NCBI RefSeq assembly: GCF_902459465.1
Contig: NC_047063.1
Location: 14,755,343-14,819,342, forward strand
DNA from: Asterias rubens
Taxonomy: Eukaryota; Echinodermata; Asteroidea; Forcipulatida; Asteriidae
Length of the DNA: 64,000 nucleotides
Reading direction: 5' to 3'
Shown here: positions 31,373 through 43,355 of the stretch, in pieces
Numbering within the stretch: position 1 is the stretch's first letter
How the letters are laid out: every line of letters begins with the position of its first letter
The notes under the pieces: generated by a model
The model's input: only the letters and a program-made list of their open reading frames with translations
What the model was told of the DNA's origin: nothing
Database searches by the model: none
Program-made: the position numbers and the translations under genes

Positions 31373-33198
31373 TTAATGTGATAATATTGCAGTGTATTTC
31401 AAAAATAATTATCCATTTTCCCGCAGACAATGTATTTTATTTTTACAAAGGAACAATCTTATTAAATAGCTAAAGGGACTTGTGTAAGATCAAACGGAAC
31501 TATAGTTTTTAATTGACCAGAAGTGCTTCCCTAGAAGAAGAAAAATCTTTGGTGCATTCTGCCCCCTGAAATTGTATCCTTTAGTTTGACGTCAACATTA
31601 TATTAGTAGTACCAACACTAAAAACATTTGCATGCCCACAGGCTGAAAGGGTTGGTTTTGGCGCGACAGCAAACAAAAAATCGGCACGAATTAGGTCATC
31701 GAATATCCTTTTTTTTCTTCTTCAAGTTTATCCTATTGTTTATTTTCGTACAGAAAAAAGTTAGAAGAAACATTACAAACCTTAGCATTAAACTTTTAAA
31801 AATATCTGGACGGTATACACAATTAAAGCATTGATAAATTTTAACAAAACATAAATACTATTTATTTTGAAAACTAATTACGAGTACATTTTGGGTCATT
31901 AAACAAATTACAGCAAAACATTTTATCAACCATACAATTCATTGAAATGGGTGCCGTTTTGCGTTGACTTAAAAAAATCATTTCAAAAGAATTATAGCAC
32001 GCCTGCTTAGTAAAATTTTCAAAATTATTGGGTTTTGTTTAAGAATGACGTAGTTTTGATGGGCGTGTGTACATTATTGGAGAACATAGAGTTATGATAA
32101 TGTACAATTATACAAAAAGTCAGTTTACAATTTATTTTGATTCTTTATGTTCCTTTTGGTTTTGTTTACCTTTTTTTATATTAAATTGATAGATGAAAAT
32201 TAAAAAAGGTTAATACAATGCCATGTAGTTAAAAAAATGTTTCCAAAATAGGCATAGAAATGTTGGAACTTTGAATTCGAGATCAACACCCCCCCCCGTC
32301 CGTCCAAAAAAAACATACTTAGAAAACAAACAAAAAGTAAACACTGCATTTTGAAATAATTCATGTACAATAAATGCTGTCATAGCACACGTTACTGACC
32401 ACATAATTACCTTCGACTTTTCAGTCAATTAATTCTTACACCCGTCAAAAATATCTTTTATTTTCAAATGTCTTATTCAAAATGAAATTAAAAAATAAAC
32501 AAATTAACCCCAATTTTGCTTAAACTACATGTAGTTACACATAAAAAAATAATCAATTTGCGTTTGATATAATTGGCATGATCATTGTTTCCATATTTAA
32601 AAGATTTCCTTTTTTTTTTACAAATTAATGTTCGGATGAGATTTCAACACGTCAACGAGGTAATCTACAGCATTTGGGTCTCGTTTAAATTTGCTTGAGT
32701 TGCTCTGTCTGCTTGAGCACCCTTATTTATATATTCATGACTCCTCATTAAGATGAATCTAGAACATTCGTTTCGAATTATGTTACATGATGAACCATCA
32801 AACCCATTTGTCTCACAAAATCGCTGGTGTCGTTTTGTACTTGCACCTGATCAAAGAATTTAATTATATCTAATCTTATAGCTCCATGATCACATTGTGT
32901 TGATGTTAAACATTCCTTGCTCTAGGGTTAAAACATACCCGGCCTTATACCCATTGGTCCCAATCCAGACTCATCAAGTAGACTTGTCAACAAGATAAAC
33001 GGCAAAACATATTGACACTACTACCCGCTTTGCCAACTAATTATACCCTGTACGTAACGTAACATTAAATTAACTTCTGAGAAAAGGACCTCCTGTATAG
33101 TTACACTGATAAGCCAATCCAATTGTACATGTACTTCAATCCTGAACAACCAATACGTCATTGACATTGATACACTGGTCATGCAAGTCCGGGTTTAA

Positions 33199-33380
33199 AG
33201 GGAAGGTACACGTTTGGTAATTACTCAAAACAAATATTAACTTAAAAACTGACTTGGTAACGAGCATTGCGAGAAACGACTCCCTCTAAAATAACGTAGT
33301 TTTTGAGAAAGAGGTAATTTCTCTCTCAAATAATAAAAGACTACTAGCTAGTTTTCCCCTCATATTATGTTTAAACATTA
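33199..33380. mobile_element. Truncated TTAA MITE, inverted copy
   Basis: It starts after TTAA at 33195 with AGGGAAGGTACACGTTTGG, then GTAATTACTCAAAA, ACTTGGTAACGAGC, GAGAAACGACTCCCTCT and AACGTAGTTTTTGAGAAA, the reverse complement of the right half of the main MITE family. The other end is missing. Confidence 0.75.
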
Positions 33381-33701
33381 TTTCAATTGAACCGACCACA
33401 TCGTGAACGCTGGTCAGCTCCACAGCCTTGATATCCTAGGCTGGACCATGCCACTCGTCCTACAGGGGTGTGTCAATCCACATGGGACAGTAATTGTTTA
33501 TAGGGAGCAGGACAAACTATGCCATCACCCTTTGCGTTTACAAAATCGGTATGTCACTGGTAAATGAAACCAAATAATAAAATACGATATTGTCTAAATT
33601 ACCCAATACCTGAACATGTTAACATCACACTATCGTGAACAAAAATGCAAAACAAACCCTCTTAACCCTACAGACAACGTAACACAAGCATGCCCGATCC
33701 T

Positions 33702-33808
33702 TAACACAGGCGGAGGCGACAACCTCTGTCCCCCCTGGCCATGGCCTTGGTGCCATTTCCAAGGAGAAAATGCCCTTGGTGTCCTTGCCCTGTCAAAAAC
33801 GAAGCGCA
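33702..33808. repeat. Dispersed repeat, CCTTGGTGCCCTT family
   Basis: Shares CAGGCGGAGGCGACAACCTC, GGCCATGGCCTTGGTGCC and AAGGAGAAAATGCCCTTGG with the copy at 13180, ending in TGTCAAAAACGAAGCGCAT. Confidence 0.7.
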
Positions 33809-34051
33809 TACAGCCTTGCACACGGGGCAAGTTCGAGTGACGGAATAAAGTCAACCATTGGTCGATTTTGCCTGGTACCCAGGACGTTTTCAATGCGTAG
33901 GTAAACATAATGGAATAACCATACGGAATATGACTAGTGGTTGACAAAATTGTCGCCATCCAAACTTGGCCCAAGGATGTTGCAAAAACAACCATAATCA
34001 CACAATTTATGAAAGGGCATCAAGTCATTAGAAATAAAACTAATAACGAGA

Positions 34052-35569
34052 TCACAGAATAGTACATGTCTTTGACTGTGGGACAGGGGTCTCTTGTTTC
34101 TGCTGCGTCCTTGCTGTCGTTGTCTGGCCGTTGGTGGCGTTCGTACCCTTTGACTCCCTGATCGTCTTCAGTGTCTCCTCGTCGAAATGTTCCTCGAGCG
34201 TCTGAACTTCCTGTGAAATATCGCGCAGATCGCTCTCCAATTTTTTCATCCGCTCGTCCTTGGCCTGGTCGTCTTTGGCGAAGCGCTTGAGCCTCAACTG
34301 TAAGTCCTTACACTTGCGTTCACTCTCCTCCTTCTCTTCCAACGTCTCGGCCAGTTTCTCCCGGAGGTACTTTTCTGTGTCTTGCTGTTGGGAGAGCTCC
34401 CTTGCCAGGTAGTCTGACTGGACTTTCATGCCTTCTTTATTATCGACACTTGATTGTCGTTTCCTATCTTTTGACTCTGCTTCTGATTTATCCAGCCTTT
34501 GCTGTATCTCAACGTTCAAGGCCCTCAGTTCCTGAATGTCACGCTGAGCAGCGCTGTATTTTTCCTCGAATGCACCGATTTCATGGACATTTTCTCCAGA
34601 AGTTTCCCCTTCTTCTGCCCTTGTTGTAGGCTGCGCCTCTTCGGTGGTAGTTTCTTGGGGAGGTTCTTGTGGTTCAGGCTCTACCGGTTTACTTTCATCT
34701 ATATCTTCTGGGGCTGCTGCATGGATATCGGCTGTCGCTACATCTCCGACGGTCACAGAAATATCTACGGGGGCGTCATCCTTTTCTTTTAAATCAAGCT
34801 CTTTGTTTGTGTCCTCAACATTTGAGTCCTCTGGTTTATCTTCATTTTCATGAATGTTTGATTGGTCCTCCTGTGGCTGCTCAATTTGTTTTTCTGATTC
34901 GGTGGCATCGCCATCGATTTCATCAGCGGCTCTCTCTGGCGTGGGCTCCTCAAGAACAACATTCTCTGTTTCTGGAACTTTCTCTGGCCTGGGTTCCTCA
35001 AGAACAGGATTTTCAGTTTTATGAACTTTCTCTGGTATGAGTTCATCGGCTACTTCATCCACTGCTACCTCATCTGTCTTAGGCGACGAAGTTTCCTCTT
35101 CGGGTTTCTCATCCTCTATAACGACTGATGGTGCGGGTGTTTCCTGGCTATCAACCACCACCTCTTGGGGGGCATCTTCTGGTACTTCACCCTCTTTAGC
35201 TGCTTCTTCAACACCTTCACTAGATGTTGGACCATCCGCAGTCGGCTCTACCTCTGTTTTAGGTTCTTCATCATCTGGTTTTGGTGCGTCCACGGTCTGC
35301 TCTTCCCCACCAGCGGGTTCTGAAGGTTGATCCGGTTCAACTGCTTCTTGAGGTGCATCTGTTTGATCTCCCTCGGGTACTTGTTCTGGTTGGCTGTCCT
35401 CCGGTTTCTCCACTTCCCCACTCTCTGCTGATATGGGCTCGCCATCAGTGGGCTTTTTGTCGACTGCAGCCGGGCCATCTGCAGAGTTATTGTTCTCTTC
35501 GGCTTCACTGCCCTTCACGGCGACCGTTGTGTCTGGAACCGTCTCCTGCGCAGTCTCGGTGTCTGCCAT
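34052..35569 (-). CDS. Acidic coiled-coil protein with C-terminal CaaX box, unrecognised (505 aa)
   Basis: One uninterrupted 505-codon frame starting MADTETAQ. Residues 1 to about 333 are highly acidic and rich in Glu, Pro, Asp, Thr and Val. They include a tandem motif of about 15 residues (PEKVHKTENPVLEEP, then PEKVPETENVVLEEP). Residues 334 to about 472 are charged and heptad-like (RDIQELRALNVEIQQRL, EKYLREKLAETLEEKEESER, KKLESDLRDISQEVQTLEEH), predicting a long coiled coil. The last four residues, CTIL, form a CaaX box. The final Leu favours geranylgeranylation, so membrane attachment is likely. I do not recognise the family. A splice-acceptor-like tract (CCCCCTTCCAG) lies 14 nt upstream of the ATG, so a non-coding 5' exon probably lies further right. 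Codon use and the long frame against five stop-containing frames support a real gene. Function unknown; a membrane-linked scaffold is a guess. Confidence 0.82.
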   Translation of the reverse strand: MADTETAQETVPDTTVAVKGSEAEENNNSADGPAAVDKKPTDGEPISAESGEVEKPEDSQPEQVPEGDQTDAPQEAVEPDQPSEPAGGEEQTVDAPKPDDEEPKTEVEPTADGPTSSEGVEEAAKEGEVPEDAPQEVVVDSQETPAPSVVIEDEKPEEETSSPKTDEVAVDEVADELIPEKVHKTENPVLEEPRPEKVPETENVVLEEPTPERAADEIDGDATESEKQIEQPQEDQSNIHENEDKPEDSNVEDTNKELDLKEKDDAPVDISVTVGDVATADIHAAAPEDIDESKPVEPEPQEPPQETTTEEAQPTTRAEEGETSGENVHEIGAFEEKYSAAQRDIQELRALNVEIQQRLDKSEAESKDRKRQSSVDNKEGMKVQSDYLARELSQQQDTEKYLREKLAETLEEKEESERKCKDLQLRLKRFAKDDQAKDERMKKLESDLRDISQEVQTLEEHFDEETLKTIRESKGTNATNGQTTTARTQQKQETPVPQSKTCTIL

Positions 35570-37989
35570 GTTTGAAATCTGGAAGGGGGAAATGGAAAAT
35601 TATAAAATAATTAGAAACTTTGCAAAAATTAATATTCAGGGTGACTGTGAACTAAAACTGGACAAAATGGTAATTACAATTTAAAATTCAGTGTTCAATT
35701 TAAGGACAGACTGTCAGCCTAATGCCAACGGCTGTTCTATGCCCACATGACTGTTGTCATTAACGAAGTAAATGCAGCATGTGCCCATTCATTCAAAACA
35801 AACCTACACAAGAATCAAGAACATATAATAGCTGCTTTGCCTCCCAAAGAAGGCCCTAGAATTTCACCCATGTACGCTGGCAAACGGGAGCTGAATGTCA
35901 ATGAGCAACAACAGAAAAAACCGGAGTTTTTGGTTGAAGCCTTTTAATTAAATGCAACCAAGTTCCCAGAAGTGCCGGTAGCCGAACGCAATAATAACTT
36001 CTGACATCTCGCATTTCTTCTGTATAATAGGAACCACAGTTGTTTTTCGGGTCGTTGCCAAGATTTCATTTTCATTAAATTGCCTGAAGTCCTCCTCATT
36101 TTACCATTTATTGGTGTCAGAGGCCGACCCACGGTTCAGTGGGTTGACTTGTTAGACTGTCGGTGGAAAGTGTGCGCCATTTGACACCCATTGCTTTGAA
36201 GGGTACTTCTGATATCAGCGGTAAGATTTTTAAGAGACTGCACGTTTCCATTTTCCCCAAAGTTATCCATGGTTTGTTAATATGCCTGTCTTTTTTAGGC
36301 CATGGCTTGAAAGGGGAGTTCCCACCACCTCAATGTCCGGGTACACATAAAAGCGAAACTCATGCACATGAGTGCAATGTACACCATACATTTTTCCACA
36401 CATCTTATCCCAAGATAATTGTGCAGAAATTAACATATGAATGTGGTTTTTCCCCCCAGAGATTCCCTTGGAGATTGCCTAGAACGGGTTGCCTGTAAAT
36501 TGCCTTGATATCTGACAAGGCATTCAACAATGTAATTAAATATTAGGTCTTCTTCGATATAGGCCCCATCGAAGCCATGGTTTGCACACGAACCAATGCA
36601 GTATGTGTGCAAGGGCCATGTCTCAGACTCCATCTACTTGGTGTGGTGTGTTTTTGTTAGGGTGTGGAGGCTTTTTAAAGCAAACAATCTGCGAACACAG
36701 ACTTTAAATCAAGTCTATTCAAATAAGAGCAGACACTCCAGACCACCAGTCTTTAAGATGATGAGCGTTCTTCATCATAAAGAGGCACAATGCATGTTTT
36801 GCCTCCAACCCGACTAAGTAAAGATACGGGTCCATTTGCATTAAACATAAGCCTTGGTTTGTGTTGGGAGGTTGAAGAGAGATACCTCGGGCGACTTCGT
36901 CTGCTTCTGATAGAGCAAAGGACCATGTTACGTGAAATCCGGTCCTCCTTGGTCTATGGTGAAATTGTGTGATTTCATGAACATTGATTTATTTTCGGAC
37001 AAATCACTTTGTTTGATGCAAGTAGGAATAAGAGATCATAACACAGGCACCCTATAATTTACCTTTGTCGTGTAAAAAGGGCTAAGGACATGGCGAATAT
37101 CATTTCAAATCCAACCATTAATCATTTGTTAGTTCTTGCTATTGTGGGGTGTCTGATTTTCGTAACTTTGCGAGGAATAAAAAGGAAGAGGTTGGCGTCA
37201 TCAACATGACCACCTACGTCATGTAGCTCTTGTCTTTATTGGTCAAAGGTCAAAGCTGTCCATTATATACATCACATAAAAAAAATATTTGTTTTGTAAA
37301 GCGATGCTTGTAAAGTTAGTGATAAAACTAAGTGGGATTACGTAACGATCTCAATGAGATGCAAGGCTCTTGACGCACAGATTGTTTGACAACATCGTTT
37401 AAGCGTTGAACTGTAACACAAATATTTACCTTTTTTCTAATAAAAAGTGTAGCACAGCAGTCAGTCATTCCAGTTTAATAGTTAAAAAATTTAAAATGCA
37501 AATGAACAAAAGCTGTGTGTCAAAATCCATCAATGTTGTTGGTGATGGGGCAATTATTTTCTATATGAAGACCACGACGAATAAATTACACATTAATTGC
37601 TGTTGTTGTTCTTTTAATTGAGACCTAGTCTGTTTCAATGTTGTTAATGAAGGGGCAATTAACAGTTCATACGCATCTAACGGTCTCATATATTCCCATC
37701 TGTTAGCAGAATTAGCTCATAGTCGCCCTGATCACGTTTGTAGTGTATAGCAACCGTGGAGTATGCACTCCACTTGTGGGTTTTCAAGAAAACAACCGCC
37801 AGCAAAATTGCAACTTATCAGATTAAAACAAAATCATTAAAAATCCTGCATATCGGCTCGAGCAAATAAAACCATCTGACTCATTCCACTGCGTCATGTA
37901 TATGGCTTGATCAAACAAGCCCAAGTATGTTTACTGTTAGGTTGTCAATGGAGCTATGGTAACACATCGGTCTTATACGCAGGTATCAA

Positions 37990-38373
37990 AGGCACTGGAC
38001 ATTATTGGTAATTACTCAAAATAATTGTTAGCATTAAAAACTTGCTTGGTAACGACCAATGGAGCGCTGTTGATGGTACAAAACATTGTGAAAACGGCCC
38101 ATCTCTCTCTCTCTGAAGTAACGTAGTTGTTGTTGAGAAAGGGGTCATTTCTCACTCAAGTAATAAAATACTTCATCTGAAGCCTTTTATACTGAATCTG
38201 AAAGCACTTCTTAAAGCAATGCAGCAATGGTGTTCTGTTTCTCATTACTCTATTGCAAATTCGATGACCAAATGCGCCCAAATTTTCAGTGCTATTATTT
38301 GTATGCCTAATGTTGAGATACACCAAGTGAGAACACTGGTCTTTGACAATATTACTAAACGTGTCCAGTGCCT
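37990..38373. mobile_element. TTAA MITE, main family, inverted copy
   Basis: Opposite orientation to the other copies. The left end reads AAGGCACTGGACATTATTGG, the interior has CACAATGTTTTGTACCATCAAC as its reverse complement, and the right end GTGTCCAGTGCCT is followed by TTAA at 38374. The left TTAA is degraded to ATCA. Confidence 0.83.
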
Positions 38374-39436
38374 TTAACTTGGCTTTTGAAGTTCATAATG
38401 TGAACATTGCGGTGATCACTCTCATGCAATTCTTCGAACGTCGACACAAAGTCCAAGTGGGTTTTTACCCAGTAAGCCAGAATTATGTAAGGGCTGGCTA
38501 AACAATCAATTAAACTGGACAAGTGTTCTCGTAATTAAAACAATTCTGGTTCGTTTTGGCACACTTCATTGCCTCATTCATGACGTAGAAATTGGTATAA
38601 ACTCGCTCAGTGGCATTGTAATGAAGTATCTGTAGGATTGTTACAAAGTGGCACATAATCCGTAGAGGAAAAAAAGCAAAGCCTTCCTTTTTATGTCTTG
38701 TTAAAGAATAAGTTCAACTAAATCTTCAAAAACCTTGTAGGTATAATATATAATTCTGGTTATCAGTGTGGAACATGGGTCACTGTTGTGTCTTTTTCAA
38801 ATATTTACTGTTTGCTTACATTGTAGTGAACTGTATCCAAAGGCCTGACGTTTTTACCACAGCACAGTAGTTCTCAAAGGGCAATACATATTATGTCAAT
38901 CATTCTTTAAATGCTTACAAAAAGCGGTTTCTGAATTTGTCATCATCAATTTTCGTCGCAGCATGTAGATGTGAAAAATGTCACTCCAAAGGAACCAAAT
39001 TTCGACATGTAGGGGCCTAAACGATCGCCGCGCTTTTTTATGTCCTCAGTGGGTTTTTTTTATCAATGTGTAAAAAACTATAGGGTTACTAGTTAGAGAG
39101 TGAAATCATGAATGTCGATCGCAGTATCCAAGCAATGAACATTCCGTTCTTTGTATTATATAAAGAGAGGTCGAGCCAGACGGTTTAGCAAACTATTGAT
39201 CTATCACTAGCAACTTCGATCCCCAGTCATGTTTCAAAGTTACTCGTCAGTCGTCACAATGATTACAAACACAATTTTGATAAAACAAAACTAAAAATGT
39301 TCGTTTTCTCCTTTTTGAAAATTACCGGAACCACGTGGGAAAACAAAGAAAACTTTGGCGACTGGCTGTGAGAGTGTAAGTTGCAAAAACGTAAAAGGAA
39401 TAAGGAACAGCCAGTGGAGGCACTGCCAAAGATTTG

Positions 39437-39612
39437 AGTGGAAGACTCCATGGCCTGTATGCTTCGTTTTTGAAAGGGCAAGGGCACCAAGGCGTTTTCT
39501 CTTTGGTAGGGCACCCTAGAAGGAAATCGTAAATTTATACTGTAGCATTTCAAGGGCACCTATGCAATGACCACGGGGCATGGAGGCAATCGCCTTCATT
39601 GCCTCCATGAGG
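39437..39612. repeat. Dispersed repeat, CCTTGGTGCCCTT family, inverted
   Basis: TGCTTCGTTTTTGAAAGGGC, AAGGGCACCAAGGCGTTTTC, then GCATGGAGGCAATCGCCTTC: the reverse of the 13180 copy, nearly full length. Confidence 0.75.
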
Positions 39613-40120
39613 TATCAGTGCTGACATAATATGCCAAAGTCCCATCACTCATTTCACTCGATTTATTTGGTAAAAGCGCAGGAAGTTTGAGCAACCGTCT
39701 TGTCTGCGTGTCTCTTTTGGTTTGCCGAGTGTTTCTGGATTTGTGGCCACAACCAACAATTTAGAAATTCATCGTCTCCGACGGGACCAAATTCGTCTTC
39801 CGTGGTGCAGAACGAAAACCATAAATCAAGGATACATTTTAAAACATGAATCTCCACGATGTTAACATTTGGTTATTATTACTTTTACAAATACGTTGTA
39901 ATTGAAACGCTTTTAGTATTAATACTGAACCGTGATGACCGTATGAACCACTCAAGTCTAGTGCATTGCATTTTAAATGCATTGCAAATGGGCTATCTTA
40001 TCAATGATTATTTTTTATTATTAGACCAAACAAGGATAGACTGGGACTCTGTACTCACTTAAGTTGTTTTTACATATTTTGCATTTTGTAAAAAAAAAAA
40101 GTTAGAACAAATGTTCGTAC

Positions 40121-40250
40121 CTGCCACCACTTTTTCATTCGTTCTAAATTAAATTAGTAATACTCAAAATGAGGTTTTCATTTTTTTAAAGAATGGATTG
40201 GGAAATATGGTCGAAATGGTGGCAGAATACGGACATTTTCCCCCAAATTA
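40121..40250. mobile_element. Diverged relative of the 9893 inverted-repeat element
   Basis: The left end CCACCACTTTTTCATTCG matches the element in HDHD5 intron 1, and the right end AAATGGTGGCAGAATACGGA is its degenerate inverse. One interior unit only (ATACTCAAAATGAGGTTTTC). Confidence 0.6.
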
Positions 40251-42358
40251 AAGTTTAGTCTACAAAATTAGCAATGGTGATCGTCTAACCGGGAAGACGG
40301 TCCGTCGTGAGAATTCCAACATCAATCTACGAATGAAGATGGTGACCCAAGGAAGACTCTAAACCTGACCTGTTTACACTAGTCATACCAGTGACCTGCT
40401 GAGGACCCCATCGGGTTATGTTTTGAGTTCCAACAATCTATGTTTCCGGAAAAGTGTGACCCACATGAATCCCTAAACTTGAAGTGTTTTACCCTCGGTA
40501 GAGTCATACACCAAAGACCTGAGCAGGAGGTCCAAATCATACAGGAACTCCTACATCAGGGTTAAATTTTAACCATCGAGAAAGGAAACACGCACCACCA
40601 CAAAATACTAACCTCGTAATTTGAGTAGGAGACCCACTAGATGTGACCCCTTTCGGTCCTCACACACACGCACGGGGGCCGGCTGTCTTCAAGTGTAAAC
40701 TTCGGTCCTTGCCTAGTTCAGAGAACTCCACGCCATTGTAACAAAATTCACATGTAGGTGGAAACTTCACTGGATGGAGCCTCGGATGCTATCACCATAG
40801 AGTAAGGACAGAGAAACACTGGAATTCTATCCTGAGAGTTAAGAGGAATCAACAAATCAAGAAGTTGGAACCACTTAGTGATTATGTTTCATCCGCTACC
40901 AGTTGTATACAATGAACGTGTACATAACTAGCTTTTTGGTTTGTTTTGTACATGTGAACTACATAGAGACCGCGAGGTTAGGCAAAATATTGACCCTATT
41001 GAATATGCAGTTCTCTGGAACCGTTTTATCAGCAACACTGCACTGCTCTGTGACAACCCACCACAACGCAAATCGCAAACTGTGCATGGGTATTGTGTTG
41101 CCCTGTCTCCATGGTGCTGGGTGTAAACTTTGCACCGTGCGAGAGCTGCCCCACTCCCCGGTGGCAACCAGCGCGAGAGGCCTTGGCAATATTTATAGCT
41201 TTGTGTACAAACCATTTACGTACTCGTCTTTCATGCAGGTGTAACCGCATCACTGCACATACTCTTGTTTGTTTACTACATACAAACATTTTACATTATG
41301 CAATAACCTCTTCATCAATATCCACAAGGGCTAGATCTACCTTAATAGTCCTAATACAACAATGTATCAAGACGAAATGTAAATTGACCACTTGACTTAT
41401 ACATGGGGGAGGGGTACTCGAACTGCCCAAAAGTACCAAGGGGTAATTCACCAATGCCCTATTAATAAAGTAGCATAGCGCATGAGTGCAAACATAACTC
41501 ATTATTTTTGTTGCCAGGATTTGCGTTCCAATTGATTATTTATCCAGCCTATACACATCCAAAAATTTTAGCGACCATTTAACTATTATTGCAGCGTCGT
41601 CGATGAACAGTAACCCTGACTCCATGTTCTCTCCCAGTCCCACATGATCCTTATCACGTCAAAAAAAAAAGACAGAACTTAAAAAATCTTAATTTAGTTT
41701 AATAATACTTATGTTTAAACATGTTTCAAACAAATTCGAGAATGAAAGAAAAAAAAGACAAGTCTAACATTAAAAGCAATCAAACACTAATTATATTTTT
41801 AAACAATATTTTATTAACTTTTTTGTTTGTCATTTACATCAAAACGTTCCGATTATTTATAATTATTGTCAAACCAAAACGTTTTTCTCTCAAAGGATAA
41901 TTATGAATGCAATTTTGCCCGGCTGCCTGGCGTTTCAATCTAAAAACGTCACATAAATAGTAATGTATTTTTAGCAATAGTAGTGTACCTTTTCTATTAA
42001 AATCAACAAAGAACATGAAGTCAAACCAATTATTTCAGGCATTCTTTTGCATGAAAGTCTGAAGCATTTAATTTTTATTTTCAGAAGCCATTAGTTTGTC
42101 TTCAAAAGCAGTTGTTCATAATAAAGAAAAAAAATAACTGCTTTGGAAAAAGAAAGAACAAGCTGATTTAAAAAAAATAATTGTCTTTAAAAAACTGCTT
42201 TTGTAAATGAAAACTGCGTTTGAAAGAAGAAATGATAAAACTCTGCCCTCTCTCGTCTCGAAAACTGAAAACAAAACTTTAAAAAATAACAATAGCTGCT
42301 CTTGAATAAAAAACATAGCGAGGACACTTATGTACACTCTAGTATTATTTTGTTTTGC

Positions 42359-42813
42359 TTATGTTTCTAACTCACCTTTATTCATAGTATTAAATAATCT
42401 GTTGCATCCCGCTATAAGAGTAACATTCAAAAGTATTCAGCATTCAAAAGTATTCAAAAGCATTCAAAAGTATTCAGCAGCTATGTTTCTAACTCACCTT
42501 TATTCATAGTATTAAATAATCTGTTGCATCCCGCTATAAGAGTAACATTCAAAAGTATTCAGCATTCAAAAGTATTCAAAAGCATTCAAAAGTATTCAGC
42601 AGCTATGTTTCTAACTCACCTTTATTCATAGTATTAAATAATCTGTTGCATCCCGCTATAAGAGTAACATTCAAAAGTATTCAGCATTCAAAAGTATTCA
42701 AAAGCCTTCAAAAGTATTCAGCAGCTATGTTTCTAACTCACCTTTATTCATAGTATTAAATAATCTGTTGCATCCCGCTATAAGAGTAACATTCAAAAGT
42801 ATTCAGCAGCTAT
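42359..42813. repeat. 122-bp tandem repeat, ~3.7 copies
   Basis: ATGTTTCTAACTCACC recurs at 42361, 42483, 42605 and 42727, exactly 122 bp apart. Copies are almost identical; the third has GCCTTCAAAAG in place of GCATTCAAAAG, and the last lacks its middle part. Each unit ends in a nested sub-repeat of CATTCAAAAGTATTCA. It lies intergenically, left of the MGC-protein gene. Confidence 0.97.
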
Positions 42814-42924
42814 TTTTACAACACTTGAATATTTGTTGAAGTTGTGACATACAAACAATTACCCATATTATGGCCTGTCTTGTGTATCTTGTGTATCGCC
42901 TGCCCGGACGTGACATGGGTACAA

Positions 42925-43162
42925 CTTCATAGAGCTGCTAAGCACGAAAATTTGTTTAGCATGAAAGTACTTCCTTGATAAAAAAAAGGATTACCAACCA
43001 AATTTGTATTTGTTGCATTTTGCTTGTTACATGGTATTTAGCTGTTGTTTGCTAATTCTGAAATTCACGTGGACATTTGGGTTGTAATCATGTTTTATCA
43101 GAAGGAAGAAATGTCATGCTAAGCAAAATTTTTGGCTTAGCACCTCTATGAAACTGGACCCT
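42925..43162. repeat. Foldback repeat, AAGCAC family
   Basis: CATAGAGCTGCTAAGCACGA at the left is mirrored by TTGGCTTAGCACCTCTATG at the right. The inner arms ATGAAAGTACTTCCTTGATA/ TATCAGAAGGAAGAAATGTCAT also pair. Confidence 0.75.
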
Positions 43163-43210
43163 GGAATGTTCTAAGTCACTATTTGTGTACTAAGTCACTA
43201 ATTACACCCA

Positions 43211-43216
43211 TTTATT
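43211..43216 (-). promoter_or_regulatory. Polyadenylation signal of the MGC-protein gene
   Basis: AATAAA on the minus strand, about 140 nt beyond the TAG of the two-exon model; the position suits a short 3' UTR. Confidence 0.5.
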
Positions 43217-43355
43217 TTGGTTCGGCTAATTGTTTGGAGTCAACAGTGAGGAGTCCTCAATCAGCCAGCACGGTGTTAATCCAAGACCCTCAGCAACCTC
43301 TCTCTTCGGTCACTTCATACAATCGGTGTCAGAGTTGTAAAATTACGCGACACTT

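Larger units (their letters stand above)
31377..34051. other. Intergenic 3' flank of the CaaX gene
   Basis: Very AT-rich to about 33190, then the truncated MITE at 33199 and a CCTTGGTGCCCTT repeat at 33702. No convincing exon. Confidence 0.5.
35584..42358. other. Intergenic / 5' region of the CaaX gene
   Basis: Contains the inverted MITE (37990), two other repeats (39437, 40121) and a locally GC-richer patch at 41050-41200 that could be a promoter for the CaaX gene's untranslated first exon. Overlapping frames at 40903-41395 on both strands are probably just a stop-poor GC patch. Confidence 0.4.

Noticed and set aside
34402-35330. Plus-strand frames of 75-123 codons opposite the CaaX gene
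   Set aside because: Antisense shadows of the 505-codon minus-strand frame.
40903-41395. Overlapping 60-113 codon frames on both strands as a gene
   Set aside because: Both strands are open because the patch is locally GC-richer and stop-poor. No homology, splice sites or codon bias pick one.
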